IMG/VR virus record: IMGVR_UViG_3300044490_000374
Location: 1-45,456 of that record
Strand: one strand, 5' to 3'
Origin: a virus
Length of the DNA: 45,456 nt
In this document: piece by piece, positions 33,311 through 39,423 of the stretch
How positions within the stretch are numbered: the first letter of the stretch is position 1
Layout of the letters: the number at the start of each line of letters is the position of its first letter
Made by a program: the position numbers and the translations under genes
The notes under the pieces: model-generated
The model's database searches: none
What the model saw: the letters and a program-made list of their open reading frames with translations, nothing else
What the model was told of the DNA's origin: nothing

Positions 33311-34246
33311 TTAGTTTAGGTCGATCATTCTCTTGTAATTCCCGCTGACCATGTTCACGTCCTCCACCTGAGAGGCGACCGCGGCCACCTGATCGGCCAG
33401 ACCCGCCAACTGCTTTTTGAGGGCGTCGTTGTCTTTGAGGGCCTTGATGTCCACCCCGCCCAGGCTGTCCTTGAGCTTCGCCAGTTCCTCTTCCAGGGGC
33501 TTGTATCCGAAGATGTTCATCTCCCGGGCCCAGGCGGAGAGGTTGCGCACCTTCTCCAGGGACTCGTTGCGGATGATTTTGCCTTCCTTGAGGCTGGCCG
33601 ACAGATGCTCCACCACCTCCCGGATGCGCTTCTGGTAATCGAGGAAGGCCAACTCCACGGCTTCCTGACACTTGGCCTCCAGTTCGGCCCGGGCCCGTTT
33701 GTAAGCGTCGATCACTTCCGGAGCGCTGGTCTTGCTGGGGGGCTCGGCCGCCTTGATTTCGGTGATGGTCCAGAACATATCGAATTTCCGGCACAGGACC
33801 TCCGGGGAGGGATAATGCGGTTTCATCTTTTCCCAGGACCCGGGCCACTTTTCTTCACAGAAGACTTGCCATTTGTCCCGGATTTCATCGTACTGGGAGC
33901 AGAAGTCCTCGGCCAAAGCCTTATACTCGGACTGGAACTGCTCCAGCCTTTTGATAATCTCGGGCACCTTTCTTTTGGGGGTGCAGCGCACCCATTGCAG
34001 AACAAAATCATAAGTGACGCTGTTCAGGTAGCGGAACGCCTCAGAGATTTTCCGGCTGAACGCCTGCCGCCATTCCGCCGGGTAGAGCTTTTTATTACCC
34101 AGATGGTAGAACTCCGGGACCTCTTTTTCTTCCAGGCCTAGGTCTTTGGGGGTGAGGTTAACGATACCAGGCCAGCTCCGGGTGCAAAGCTGGATTGCCA
34201 CCAGGCCGTCAAAACCGTTGTCGTCTTTCTTCGCTTTCGGGGTCAT
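33311..34246 (-). CDS. DUF3150-like protein
   Basis: This 311-residue protein resembles DUF3150 proteins, which occur in phages and plasmids, often with AAA ATPase genes. Support comes from LVAIQLCTRSWPGIVNL near the start, LGNKKLYPAEWRQAFSRKI near residue 50, and the pattern of a basic helical C-terminal half with coiled-coil character (EEELAKLKDSLGG, LADQVAAVASQVEDVN). The ATG at 34246 has a GGAGGACAAGACG leader like three other genes here. A longer frame to 34447 would run over a small membrane gene. The function of DUF3150 is unknown. It lies downstream of the Ycf46/Ycf35 unit. Confidence 0.65.
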   Translation of the reverse strand: MTPKAKKDDNGFDGLVAIQLCTRSWPGIVNLTPKDLGLEEKEVPEFYHLGNKKLYPAEWRQAFSRKISEAFRYLNSVTYDFVLQWVRCTPKRKVPEIIKRLEQFQSEYKALAEDFCSQYDEIRDKWQVFCEEKWPGSWEKMKPHYPSPEVLCRKFDMFWTITEIKAAEPPSKTSAPEVIDAYKRARAELEAKCQEAVELAFLDYQKRIREVVEHLSASLKEGKIIRNESLEKVRNLSAWAREMNIFGYKPLEEELAKLKDSLGGVDIKALKDNDALKKQLAGLADQVAAVASQVEDVNMVSGNYKRMIDLN

Positions 34247-34299
34247 CGTCTTGTCCTCCAAAATAGGGTTTTTACTTATAGGGTGATTAACCCGTTCCA

Positions 34300-34322
34300 A
34301 GAGAGGGGCGGACTCGCCGCCC
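34300..34322 (-). other. GC hairpin, terminator-like, after the small membrane gene
   Basis: On the minus strand GGGGCGG pairs with CCGCCCC around a five-base loop. It is followed by TCTCTTGG rather than a pure T run, so termination would be weak. It separates the small cysteine/membrane gene from the DUF3150-like gene. Confidence 0.5.
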
Positions 34323-34337
34323 CCTACTCGCAAGGGG

Positions 34338-34454
34338 TTAATGGTTTGCCCAAATTGATAGGGCAAGCAAAATAATGGCTGCAAGCCAGAGACCCCAATG
34401 AGGTGGTTTATCGTGCAACCGTCGAAGCTGGCAGAAAGGACAGTCACAGTTCAT
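34338..34454 (-). CDS. 38-residue membrane protein with N-terminal cysteines
   Basis: This short frame encodes MNCDCPFCQLRRLHD, then a hydrophobic helix LWLAAIILLALSIW that would cross the membrane. A GGGGG stretch lies about eight bases before the ATG. The CxCxxC at the start with a following membrane anchor is distinctive, and could hold a metal or be a redox or lipid site. It sits directly downstream of the 49-residue acidic gene. Its small size makes the call moderate. Confidence 0.55.
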   Translation of the reverse strand: MNCDCPFCQLRRLHDKPPHWGLWLAAIILLALSIWANH

Positions 34455-34464
34455 AAGGAACCCC

Positions 34465-34614
34465 CTACCCGCACCAGGGGTTTTGGTTCACCGCCTCATA
34501 CCCAGGAGCCGGAGCGCCTAGGGCCGATAGGATTTCGTCAGCCTCTTCGGTCCACCAGTCACAGGAGGCGGTGCCGTCTTCCGTGAAGTCGATTTCAAGC
34601 TCGCTGGTTGGCAT
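34465..34614 (-). CDS. 49-residue acidic protein
   Basis: This small protein starts MPTSELEIDFTEDGTASC and ends NQNPWCG, with eleven or more acidic residues and several Trp. A GGGAGG site precedes the ATG, which lies inside the end of the DUF2997 gene (20-base overlap). It may be translated by coupling with that gene. No family is recognised. Its position makes it a possible accessory of the Ycf46/Ycf35 unit. Confidence 0.55.
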   Translation of the reverse strand: MPTSELEIDFTEDGTASCDWWTEEADEILSALGAPAPGYEAVNQNPWCG

Positions 34615-34780
34615 TAGTGCGCACCTCCCGAAAATATTCCGGCTTGTTTTTCCGGTTAGTGGTTATCCCCAGGGCCTTCTCGAAAGCGCCCATGGCCTCA
34701 TCGCAGCTTTTGCCCTGGAAGCCTTTTCCTTCCAGCTTGACCTCGCCGGTCACATCGATGTCGATGATGATCTCTTGCAT
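34595..34780 (-). CDS. DUF2997 protein
   Basis: This 61-residue protein starts MQEIIIDIDVTGEVKLEGKG and continues with FQGKSCDEAMGAFEKALG, the full signature of DUF2997, a family known mainly from cyanobacteria and other bacteria where it neighbours DUF1257 (Ycf35). The biochemical role is unknown. The ATG at 34780 follows an AGGAGG site that overlaps the end of the DUF1257 gene. Tight spacing with that gene suggests the two proteins work together. Confidence 0.85.
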   Translation of the reverse strand: MQEIIIDIDVTGEVKLEGKGFQGKSCDEAMGAFEKALGITTNRKNKPEYFREVRTNANQRA

Positions 34781-34782
34781 GA

Positions 34783-35202
34783 TTACCTCCTGCAAACCAG
34801 CCGGATTCGGCCGTCGTCTTGTTTCTGTTCACTCACCCGATAGCCCTTCTTCTTGGCTTCCGCCTTGGCCTTCTCGATGCCGTAAGCCTGCTTGAGCTTT
34901 CCCAGCCAAACCCCGTCGTACCGGGTGCCGCCAGATTTCCAGGTCTGGTCAAACTCAGAAATCCAGGCCCGGTAAGAGCCGTCTGCCTGATGCTCAAACC
35001 CGATGTCGTTAGAAGCAGTGCCCACATGCCGCTTCCGGATGATGATATGGGCCTGCTGCGCCCGCCGGTCCCCTTGGTAGCCGTAAAGAGCTTGGGGGGC
35101 CTGGTGGACTTCAACCTTGCCCTGAAACCCTAAACGGCCAAGGGCGGCTACCAGCGCCGCCCCATCCCGGAACTCGATTTGAACTTCGCTGTAATGACTC
35201 AT
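34783..35202 (-). CDS. Ycf35-like DUF1257 protein
   Basis: This 139-residue protein matches the DUF1257 (plastid Ycf35) family. It starts MSHYSEVQIEFRDGAALVAA, has LGFQGKVEVHQ, YGYQGDRRAQQAHIIIRK, NDIGFEHQADGSYRAWISE and the C-terminal DDGRIRLVCRR, all standard family segments. Ycf35 is conserved in red-algal plastids and cyanobacteria, but its function is not settled. The ATG overlaps the stop of the cysteine-cluster gene (ATGA). In this unit it follows a Ycf46-type ATPase and precedes DUF2997. Confidence 0.9.
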   Translation of the reverse strand: MSHYSEVQIEFRDGAALVAALGRLGFQGKVEVHQAPQALYGYQGDRRAQQAHIIIRKRHVGTASNDIGFEHQADGSYRAWISEFDQTWKSGGTRYDGVWLGKLKQAYGIEKAKAEAKKKGYRVSEQKQDDGRIRLVCRR

Positions 35203-35510
35203 ACTGTTGCCTCCTGTTTTTTCTTGAGAGCCTGTGCGAGCTCCCTCTTCATGGGCCCCGGTATAGAGGCAAAATCATAGATTATGCCGTCTTTGATGCA
35301 ACGGGCCCTAATACAGCAGCCCTCCCCGGCCCCTATGAGGTGGGGAAGGACGGTAGCCACGCGGCAGGTTGCCTTGTCCCCTTCAAACGATAGTTCTGGA
35401 CACCGGTCATATTTGCCCAAACCTTTTATCCATGACCGGATGCCAGGGCAGGTTTCGCTTAAGCAGCAATACCCGCAGCGGCAGCAGGGATTGGGAAATT
35501 CGGCACTCAT
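35199..35510 (-). CDS. Cysteine-cluster protein, probable metal or Fe-S binding
   Basis: This 103-residue protein starts MSAEFPNPCCRCGYCCLSET and holds ten or more cysteines: CCRCGYCC, then CPGI, RCPEL, TCRV and GEGCCIRARC. The spacing resembles short bacterial cysteine-cluster proteins thought to bind zinc or an Fe-S cluster. The ATG at 35510 overlaps the ATPase stop (ATGA), and its own stop overlaps the Ycf35-like start. The role is unknown. It takes the place that ferredoxin-like genes hold near Ycf35 genes in some bacteria, but this comparison is from memory and unverified. Confidence 0.8.
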   Translation of the reverse strand: MSAEFPNPCCRCGYCCLSETCPGIRSWIKGLGKYDRCPELSFEGDKATCRVATVLPHLIGAGEGCCIRARCIKDGIIYDFASIPGPMKRELAQALKKKQEATV

Positions 35511-36946
35511 AGCTGCACCCTCCTTGCCCCCCTGGCCTCTTCGGTCACCGTCCGGCTGGCCGGGATGGTCCGATACCTCGCCCACTCCCGCAAGGCATCC
35601 ATCTGGGCTTTCTGGGACCGGGATATGGGGATCACGAAATTGGCCGCGGCGTCCAGGTTTCCGCCGTTATAGGCGGCTTCGATGGCCACCTGCCGGATCT
35701 CTGCGCCGGAGTAGCCGGAAAGACAGGGGACCGTGATCTTGCCGTCGCTTTCTGCCATCATAATGGTGGAGGTTTTGCCCATAAACCGCTTCAGGTAAAT
35801 GTCCAGGATGTCCCATTCCTCTTTAGGTCTCGGGTTATCCACAAAAAAGATTGCATCCCAGCGCCCCATCCGGGTGTATTCCGGGGGCAACTTCGAATAG
35901 TCGTTGCATGTAGCAATTACAAAGACCTCTGAGGTATGATCGTTTAGCCAGGTCAAGAAGGTGCCGCCCACCCGCTGCGTCGTGCCGCCGTCCGTGGAGG
36001 ACCCGCCGACACCGGCCAGCCCTTTCTCGATCTCGTCCAGAAAAAGGATGCAGGGCGCCATGGCGTCCACCACCTTCAGGGCCTCCCGCATTTTGGCTTC
36101 ACTCTCGCCCACCAGGGAGCCAAAGACTTTCCCCAGATTCAGGGAGAGACAAGGCCAGCCCACCTGATTGCCCAGGGCCTTGGCAAAGTGGCTCTTGCCG
36201 GTCCCGGGAACCCCCAGAAGCAGGATACCCCGGAAGGGCAGCCCAGGCCGGCGGTGCTCGAATCGGTTAAGCGTCCAATCCTTAAGATTCTCCAGGCCGC
36301 CCAAGGTCTCAAAGGTTTCGGTGAACTGACTGAACTCCAGAGCCGCAGACTTCTCCACCATCTGCGCCTTCAAGGTGGTGATGGTCTTGGGGTCGAAGCA
36401 CTTGGTCCGCACCAGGGCCAGGGCCAGGGCGTTCTCTGCCTCCTCCCAGGTCAGCCCCTGGGCTGCGTCCAGAACCGTCTCCGAATCGTCCGGCTCGATG
36501 CCGGTGCTTTCCACCAGGCCCGCCAGGATGGTATAAATCTCTTCCCGAGTGGGCAGGGGAAAATCCAGGACCACTATCTCCCGCTCCAGCTCCGGGGGAA
36601 GGGAAGCGTCTGGGGCCAGGATTACCAGGGTAATGCCCTTGGCTTTGTAAATCGGCAGGCTATTTTGAAGTGCCTGAATGACAACCGGCTCCTTAATATG
36701 AAAATGATAGTTGCGGAGAAACCAGACCGCTTTTTCCTTCCCCCGGGCTGCCATGTTGGGGAGGTCGTAAGGGTCTGCCTCCTGCCAATCGGCCCCATTG
36801 CCCATCTCCCGGAAGCCCCGCACTAGGTCCCACTGGTAGGCGGAGCGGCCATTGATCTGGGGGAGTGTGGAGCTGATGAACCGCTCCTGCTCATGGGTCC
36901 GAATCAAAAGTGCCGGGTATCCGGCCTTGACGTAATCGGCGATCAT
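35507..36946 (-). CDS. Ycf46-type AAA ATPase
   Basis: This 479-residue protein has two parts. Residues 1-200 resemble the degenerate N-terminal AAA domain of Ycf46 (YPALLIRTHEQERFI, VILAPDASLPPELEREIVV, LDFPLPTREEIYTIL). Residues 215-450 are a standard AAA module: Walker A GVPGTGKSH, Walker B CILFLDEIEK, the sensor phrase VFVIATCNDYSKLP and the arginine finger segment TRMGRWDAIFFVD. Ycf46 is widespread in cyanobacteria and plastids, and its substrate is unclear; AAA proteins of this class remodel or unfold proteins. The ATG has the shared GGAGGCAAGACG leader. It heads the coupled unit with the cysteine-cluster, Ycf35 and DUF2997 genes. Confidence 0.9.
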   Translation of the reverse strand: MIADYVKAGYPALLIRTHEQERFISSTLPQINGRSAYQWDLVRGFREMGNGADWQEADPYDLPNMAARGKEKAVWFLRNYHFHIKEPVVIQALQNSLPIYKAKGITLVILAPDASLPPELEREIVVLDFPLPTREEIYTILAGLVESTGIEPDDSETVLDAAQGLTWEEAENALALALVRTKCFDPKTITTLKAQMVEKSAALEFSQFTETFETLGGLENLKDWTLNRFEHRRPGLPFRGILLLGVPGTGKSHFAKALGNQVGWPCLSLNLGKVFGSLVGESEAKMREALKVVDAMAPCILFLDEIEKGLAGVGGSSTDGGTTQRVGGTFLTWLNDHTSEVFVIATCNDYSKLPPEYTRMGRWDAIFFVDNPRPKEEWDILDIYLKRFMGKTSTIMMAESDGKITVPCLSGYSGAEIRQVAIEAAYNGGNLDAAANFVIPISRSQKAQMDALREWARYRTIPASRTVTEEARGARRVQL

Positions 36947-36969
36947 CGTCTTGCCTCCAAAAAAGGTTT

Positions 36970-37320
36970 TTATATAAAGGAGAAATTCCGACGAAAAAAA
37001 GGGGTCCCGGTTGCCCAGGCCCCCAGAGAATTAGCCGATTGATGAATTAATCTGGTCGCCGGGTCAAACCAGCCGTGGCGCCGATAAATGGTAAACCGCC
37101 CATCGAACGGGCCGGCAAGGCCACAAAAATCATAATACCGCAGATTTTCATGGGGCACGGTCTCTCTGGCCATTCGGGGAAGGACATAATCGTATGACTT
37201 TTCTTGCGGGACCCCATAACCGATGATCCCCAGGCAGGATTGACACTCGTAAACCGAAGCAGCGATAACCCTAAATTTATCGCCGCTGCAGCCAGGACAT
37301 TGCAGTTTAGGTGCAGCCAT
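36970..37320 (-). CDS. Zinc-ribbon hypothetical protein
   Basis: This 116-residue protein starts MAAPKLQCPGCSGDKFRVI and has YECQSCLGII, forming a four-cysteine zinc ribbon in the first 30 residues. The remaining part has aromatic, polar phrases (ENLRYYDFCGLAGPFDGRF) without a known domain. The ATG has the shared leader GGAGGCAAGACG, and a 17-base inverted repeat lies just upstream. It is the first gene after the terminator at 37356-37382. Confidence 0.7.
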   Translation of the reverse strand: MAAPKLQCPGCSGDKFRVIAASVYECQSCLGIIGYGVPQEKSYDYVLPRMARETVPHENLRYYDFCGLAGPFDGRFTIYRRHGWFDPATRLIHQSANSLGAWATGTPFFRRNFSFI

Positions 37321-37341
37321 CGTCTTGCCTCCATTTGGGAT

Positions 37342-37358
37342 TTGAGTTTGTCGCTCAA
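37342..37358 (-). repeat. 17-base inverted repeat, third copy
   Basis: On the minus strand this reads TTGAGCGACAAACTCAA. It resembles the two copies (TTGAGCGCCAAGCTCAA and a one-end variant) that form the 3' part of the 64-base repeats at 37691 and 37999. Each of the three lies between a preceding structure and the ribosome site of the next gene. Confidence 0.55.
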
Positions 37359-37382
37359 AAGAAAAGCCGCCCGAAGGCGGCT
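37356..37382 (-). terminator. Rho-independent terminator
   Basis: On the minus strand AGCCGCC pairs with GGCGGCT around a TTCG loop, followed by TTTTCTTTT. It ends transcription after the acidic 79-residue gene and before the zinc-ribbon gene; the third inverted repeat adjoins its T run. Confidence 0.85.
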
Positions 37383-37415
37383 CTCATTAATCAGTTCTCG
37401 GCTGCTGGGGAGGAG

Positions 37416-37655
37416 TTATTTCACGCTATACAGGTAATCTCCCAGGTAGCCGTCCGGGTTGACCTTGCGGATGCCCGATTCATCAACGTAAACCTTGTCG
37501 TCCAGGAGGACATAGCCAAGTTCCCGGGCTTCTTCCGGGTCTTCATTCTGTCCCAGGACTTCCAGTAGATTGTCTTGATCCCAATCCTGCGCCCCATCCG
37601 TCAAGACTTCGCCCTCAAATTGGGAGAGAGCTTCCCGTAAAGTCATGGTCCCCAT
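37416..37655 (-). CDS. Small acidic hypothetical protein
   Basis: This 79-residue protein starts MGTMTLREALSQFEGEVL and is rich in Asp/Glu, ending GYLGDYLYSVK. The ATG at 37655 has a GGAGG site eight bases upstream. A longer frame to 37739 runs back through the 64-base repeat and is unlikely to be translated, since the same codons (MGVRFWRIVTPLERQA) would then also precede the next gene. No family is recognised. It may be regulated by the repeat element in its leader. Confidence 0.6.
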   Translation of the reverse strand: MGTMTLREALSQFEGEVLTDGAQDWDQDNLLEVLGQNEDPEEARELGYVLLDDKVYVDESGIRKVNPDGYLGDYLYSVK

Positions 37656-37690
37656 CTGTTTTTCCTCCAGCAAAGATAGTAGCACAAATT

Positions 37691-37754
37691 GAGCTTGGCG
37701 CTCAAGGGGGGTAACGATCCGCCAGAATCGCACCCCCATTCAGGGCCAAGCTAA
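37691..37754 (-). repeat. 64-base structured repeat, copy A (leader of the 79-residue gene)
   Basis: This copy matches the one at 37999-38062 except at three positions. On the minus strand it folds as nested stems: GCTTGGC/GCCAAGC outside, GGGGGT/ACCCCC in the middle and GCGATTC/GGATCGT inside around a TGGC loop. It lies about 35 bases before the gene start at 37655, in its 5' leader. Confidence 0.75.
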
Positions 37755-37761
37755 CCAAGGA

Positions 37762-37974
37762 TTAAAGGTTGCCCTCTTCGCCTTCCAGTTCCACCCCGGC
37801 CTGGTCTGCCAGATGGAACACCATCTCCATCAGGTTTTCATGCGCCTGCCGGAATTCACCGAAAAATTCTGAAGGAAAGTCGCAGCCATTGGCAACTTCA
37901 AAGGCCCGGTCTTCGATTAGCTCCATCGCCTTCATGATTTGGTCCAGATTTTCTTTTCTGTCTTCGGGGGTCAT
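37762..37974 (-). CDS. Small hypothetical protein
   Basis: This 70-residue, mostly helical acidic protein starts MTPEDRKENLDQIMKAMELI, passes through DRAFEVANGCDFPSEFFGEF and ends LEGEEGNL. The ATG has the shared leader GGAGGTAAGACC, and copy B of the 64-base repeat lies just upstream. It is the first protein gene downstream of the structured-RNA region and probably the first translated gene of the leftward transcript. No family is recognised. Confidence 0.6.
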   Translation of the reverse strand: MTPEDRKENLDQIMKAMELIEDRAFEVANGCDFPSEFFGEFRQAHENLMEMVFHLADQAGVELEGEEGNL

Positions 37975-37998
37975 GGTCTTACCTCCAAGGTTTGATGT

Positions 37999-38062
37999 GA
38001 GCTTGGCGCTCAAGGGGAGTAACGATCCGCCAGAATCGCACCCCCATTCAGAGCCATGCTAA
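37999..38062 (-). repeat. 64-base structured repeat, copy B (leader of the 70-residue gene)
   Basis: This copy has three differences from copy A. The outer stem has one mismatch (GCATGGC/GCCAAGC) and the middle stem one changed pair; the inner stem and loop are identical. It sits at the 3' end of the structured-RNA region, between it and the first gene of the leftward transcript. Confidence 0.75.
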
Positions 38063-38615
38063 AAGTTCAATCCGCACGTCCTCCCCGCCCGGCCCTATTC
38101 CCGCTTTCAATGTTTTCACCGCCCCGGCCTTCCTTCCGCCGCCTTGCGCTACTTGGCTGGTTACCCTGGGGGCCTGCTACGTCGCATCTCCTACGGTTTC
38201 GCTCACTTCCGTCGGGCTTATCCGCTCCGGCTTGAGGTTGCCGGTCTGCCAGGGTTCTTTCAGGTAAACCCACAAACCCTTGAGCTTTCAGGTTCATCGC
38301 CTTTGGCGCTCAGTTCCAGATGGTTTCGGTTCCATCGCCTACCCGCCGTTCCAGATTCGGTTCGTCTGGGCGCCGGGGGAGTTCTCAGGGGACCGCAGTA
38401 CCCCTTGCCTCTCACTTGCATTTTTTCGGGAGTTTCTTTCTCCCCTCACCCCGCCTTTGAACCATTCTCAGGTTTCGGTTTTTCTAGGGTTGGGCTGGCC
38501 TGGTTCGGCTGTTCCGGGTTTTTTTGCTGGGGGCCCATTCCCTGCCCCCGCCCGCCCTGTATGTGGAGAGTTTTTAATCTATAGGCCCGGCCCCCTCGGT
38601 TTGTGATAAGGTGTA
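38063..38615 (-). ncRNA. Candidate large structured RNA of about 550 nt
   Basis: This stretch has no convincing protein on either strand but many local stems: GGGGGC/GCCCCC at 38529-38549, GGGAG/CTCCC at 38428-38444, GGGG/CCCC at 38388-38404, CCAGA/TCTGG at 38351-38369, GATGG/CCATC at 38319-38336, CGCC/GGCG at 38298-38308 inside TGAGC/GCTCA at 38281-38312, AGGGTT/AACCCT at 38251-38280, CCGGC/GCCGG at 38227-38244 and ACGG/CCGT at 38193-38212. It begins just after a strong leftward promoter. The size is in the range of large phage-associated RNAs such as ROOL and GOLLD, but no family match is claimed. A high-GC sequence gives chance stems, so this is a candidate. Confidence 0.45.
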
Positions 38616-38680
38616 CTTGATGATAAGAAGGTAGCATATGCTAACTTTGATGTCAAGAAAAAAGTATCAAGTGCTAACTT
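38608..38680. promoter_or_regulatory. Operator array around the leftward promoter
   Basis: A near-perfect palindrome AAGGTAGCATATGCTAACTT lies at 38628-38647, over the -10 and part of the spacer. An imperfect palindrome AAGTATCAAGTGCTAACTT lies at 38662-38680, upstream of the -35. They share the half-site TGCTAACTT. A weaker related site is at 38608-38627 and shares the ATCAAGT core on the other strand. The arrangement is typical of a repressor-controlled phage promoter. The repressor gene is not seen in the window. Confidence 0.6.
38628..38656 (-). promoter_or_regulatory. Strong sigma70-like leftward promoter
   Basis: On the minus strand a perfect TTGACA (38656-38651) is followed after 17 bases by TACCTT (38633-38628). 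Transcription would start near 38620 and run into the structured region and the early genes. The overlap of the -10 with a palindrome implies repression. Confidence 0.7.
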
Positions 38681-38835
38681 TTTTATGCTATTTTTCCGAA
38701 AACCTTTAATTCCTGTCCAGAGCCATAAGGGACAAGGATTTCCGGATACACGCTTTTTTTCTTGTAAATCCAGCGGGGGGTATGGGATAAAGAAAGTCTC
38801 GATTCGACGGAATAAATGCCTAAAAGGAGTGCCCT

Positions 38836-39237
38836 ATGAAAGTCCGTGTTTCCTTTTTATTACTGGCCCTATTTCTTCTGTCCATCGCTTCCCCCGCCCC
38901 CGCCATTCCGCCGGAATATGTCGGCACCTGGACTGGAACGGCGAGTCTGGCCACCCAAAATTATGGTTACCTGACCAAAACAGTCACCATAACGGTTACT
39001 TCAAACTCTCAGCAGGTATTCAAAGGGGCTTATAACGTCCAGAATGGCGAACTGACCGGAAATTTGTCCGGGTGTCTTATCGGTAGCAAGGTCTATTTGA
39101 CCGGAAATTATTTTGTGGGAGAGGGAACCGTCTCTTACGATTCCGTGAAGAAAAAATATCAAATTAAGGGGTGCTGGCAATACGTTGGAAGCAGCCCCCC
39201 TTACGCTTATACGGCCTACTTTCATGTATTTAAGTAA
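38836..39237 (+). CDS. Small secreted protein, the only convincing plus-strand gene
   Basis: This 133-residue protein has a clear signal peptide (VRVSFLLLALFLLSIASPAPA, about 23 residues with cleavage after PAPA) and a mature part rich in Thr, Gly and aromatic residues with an alternating strand pattern (YVGTWTGTASL, TVTITVTSNSQ, KVYLTGNYFVG, YTAYFHVFK), so an exported beta-barrel-like fold is likely. Two cysteines (in SGCLIG and KGCWQY) may form a disulfide. AAGGAGT lies eight bases before the ATG. It is transcribed opposite to all neighbours and carries its own hairpin after the stop, features of a phage cargo (moron) gene expressed in the lysogen. Function unknown. Confidence 0.8.
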   Translation: MKVRVSFLLLALFLLSIASPAPAIPPEYVGTWTGTASLATQNYGYLTKTVTITVTSNSQQVFKGAYNVQNGELTGNLSGCLIGSKVYLTGNYFVGEGTVSYDSVKKKYQIKGCWQYVGSSPPYAYTAYFHVFK

Positions 39238-39251
39238 TTGATGGAAAAGGG

Positions 39252-39303
39252 CTACCGGCTTGAGGCTCCCTCCTCACAAATATAGGGCGGGGGGAGCCGG
39301 TAG
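39252..39303 (+). terminator. Long hairpin after the secreted-protein gene
   Basis: CTACCGGCT pairs with AGCCGGTAG at the base, with GGCTCCC/GGGAGCC inside. Only a weak T-rich stretch follows on the plus strand. It probably ends the plus-strand transcript and may also slow leftward transcription. Confidence 0.55.
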
Positions 39304-39344
39304 TGATTTATTGGGATAGGATTAGGTTGGCGAGTTGCGCCTAA

Positions 39345-39373
39345 TAAAACAAAGGCCCGGCTAAACGGGCCTT
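39345..39373 (-). terminator. Rho-independent terminator after the terminase ATPase gene
   Basis: On the minus strand AGGCCCG pairs with CGGGCCT around a six-base loop, followed by TTGTTTTATT. It lies about 50 bases after the ATPase stop at 39424 and closes the right-hand leftward operon. Confidence 0.75.
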
Positions 39374-39423
39374 CATTAGGTCGGGTTAATCGGGGGAGTC
39401 CTCCTTGGTCTATGATAATGGTT

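Noticed and set aside
37656-37739. A longer start for the 79-residue gene through the 64-base repeat
   Set aside because: The same codons precede the neighbouring gene through the other repeat copy; the repeat is better explained as a leader element.
38144-38584. A 146-codon open frame on the plus strand
   Set aside because: It is rich in Phe, Pro, Arg and Ser in an order unlike a folded protein, has no good ribosome site and coincides with the hairpin-rich region; frames on the other strand are equally open because of base composition.
38063-38615. Group I or group II intron
   Set aside because: No intron-encoded protein, no recognisable group II domain V or group I core and no interrupted gene on either side.
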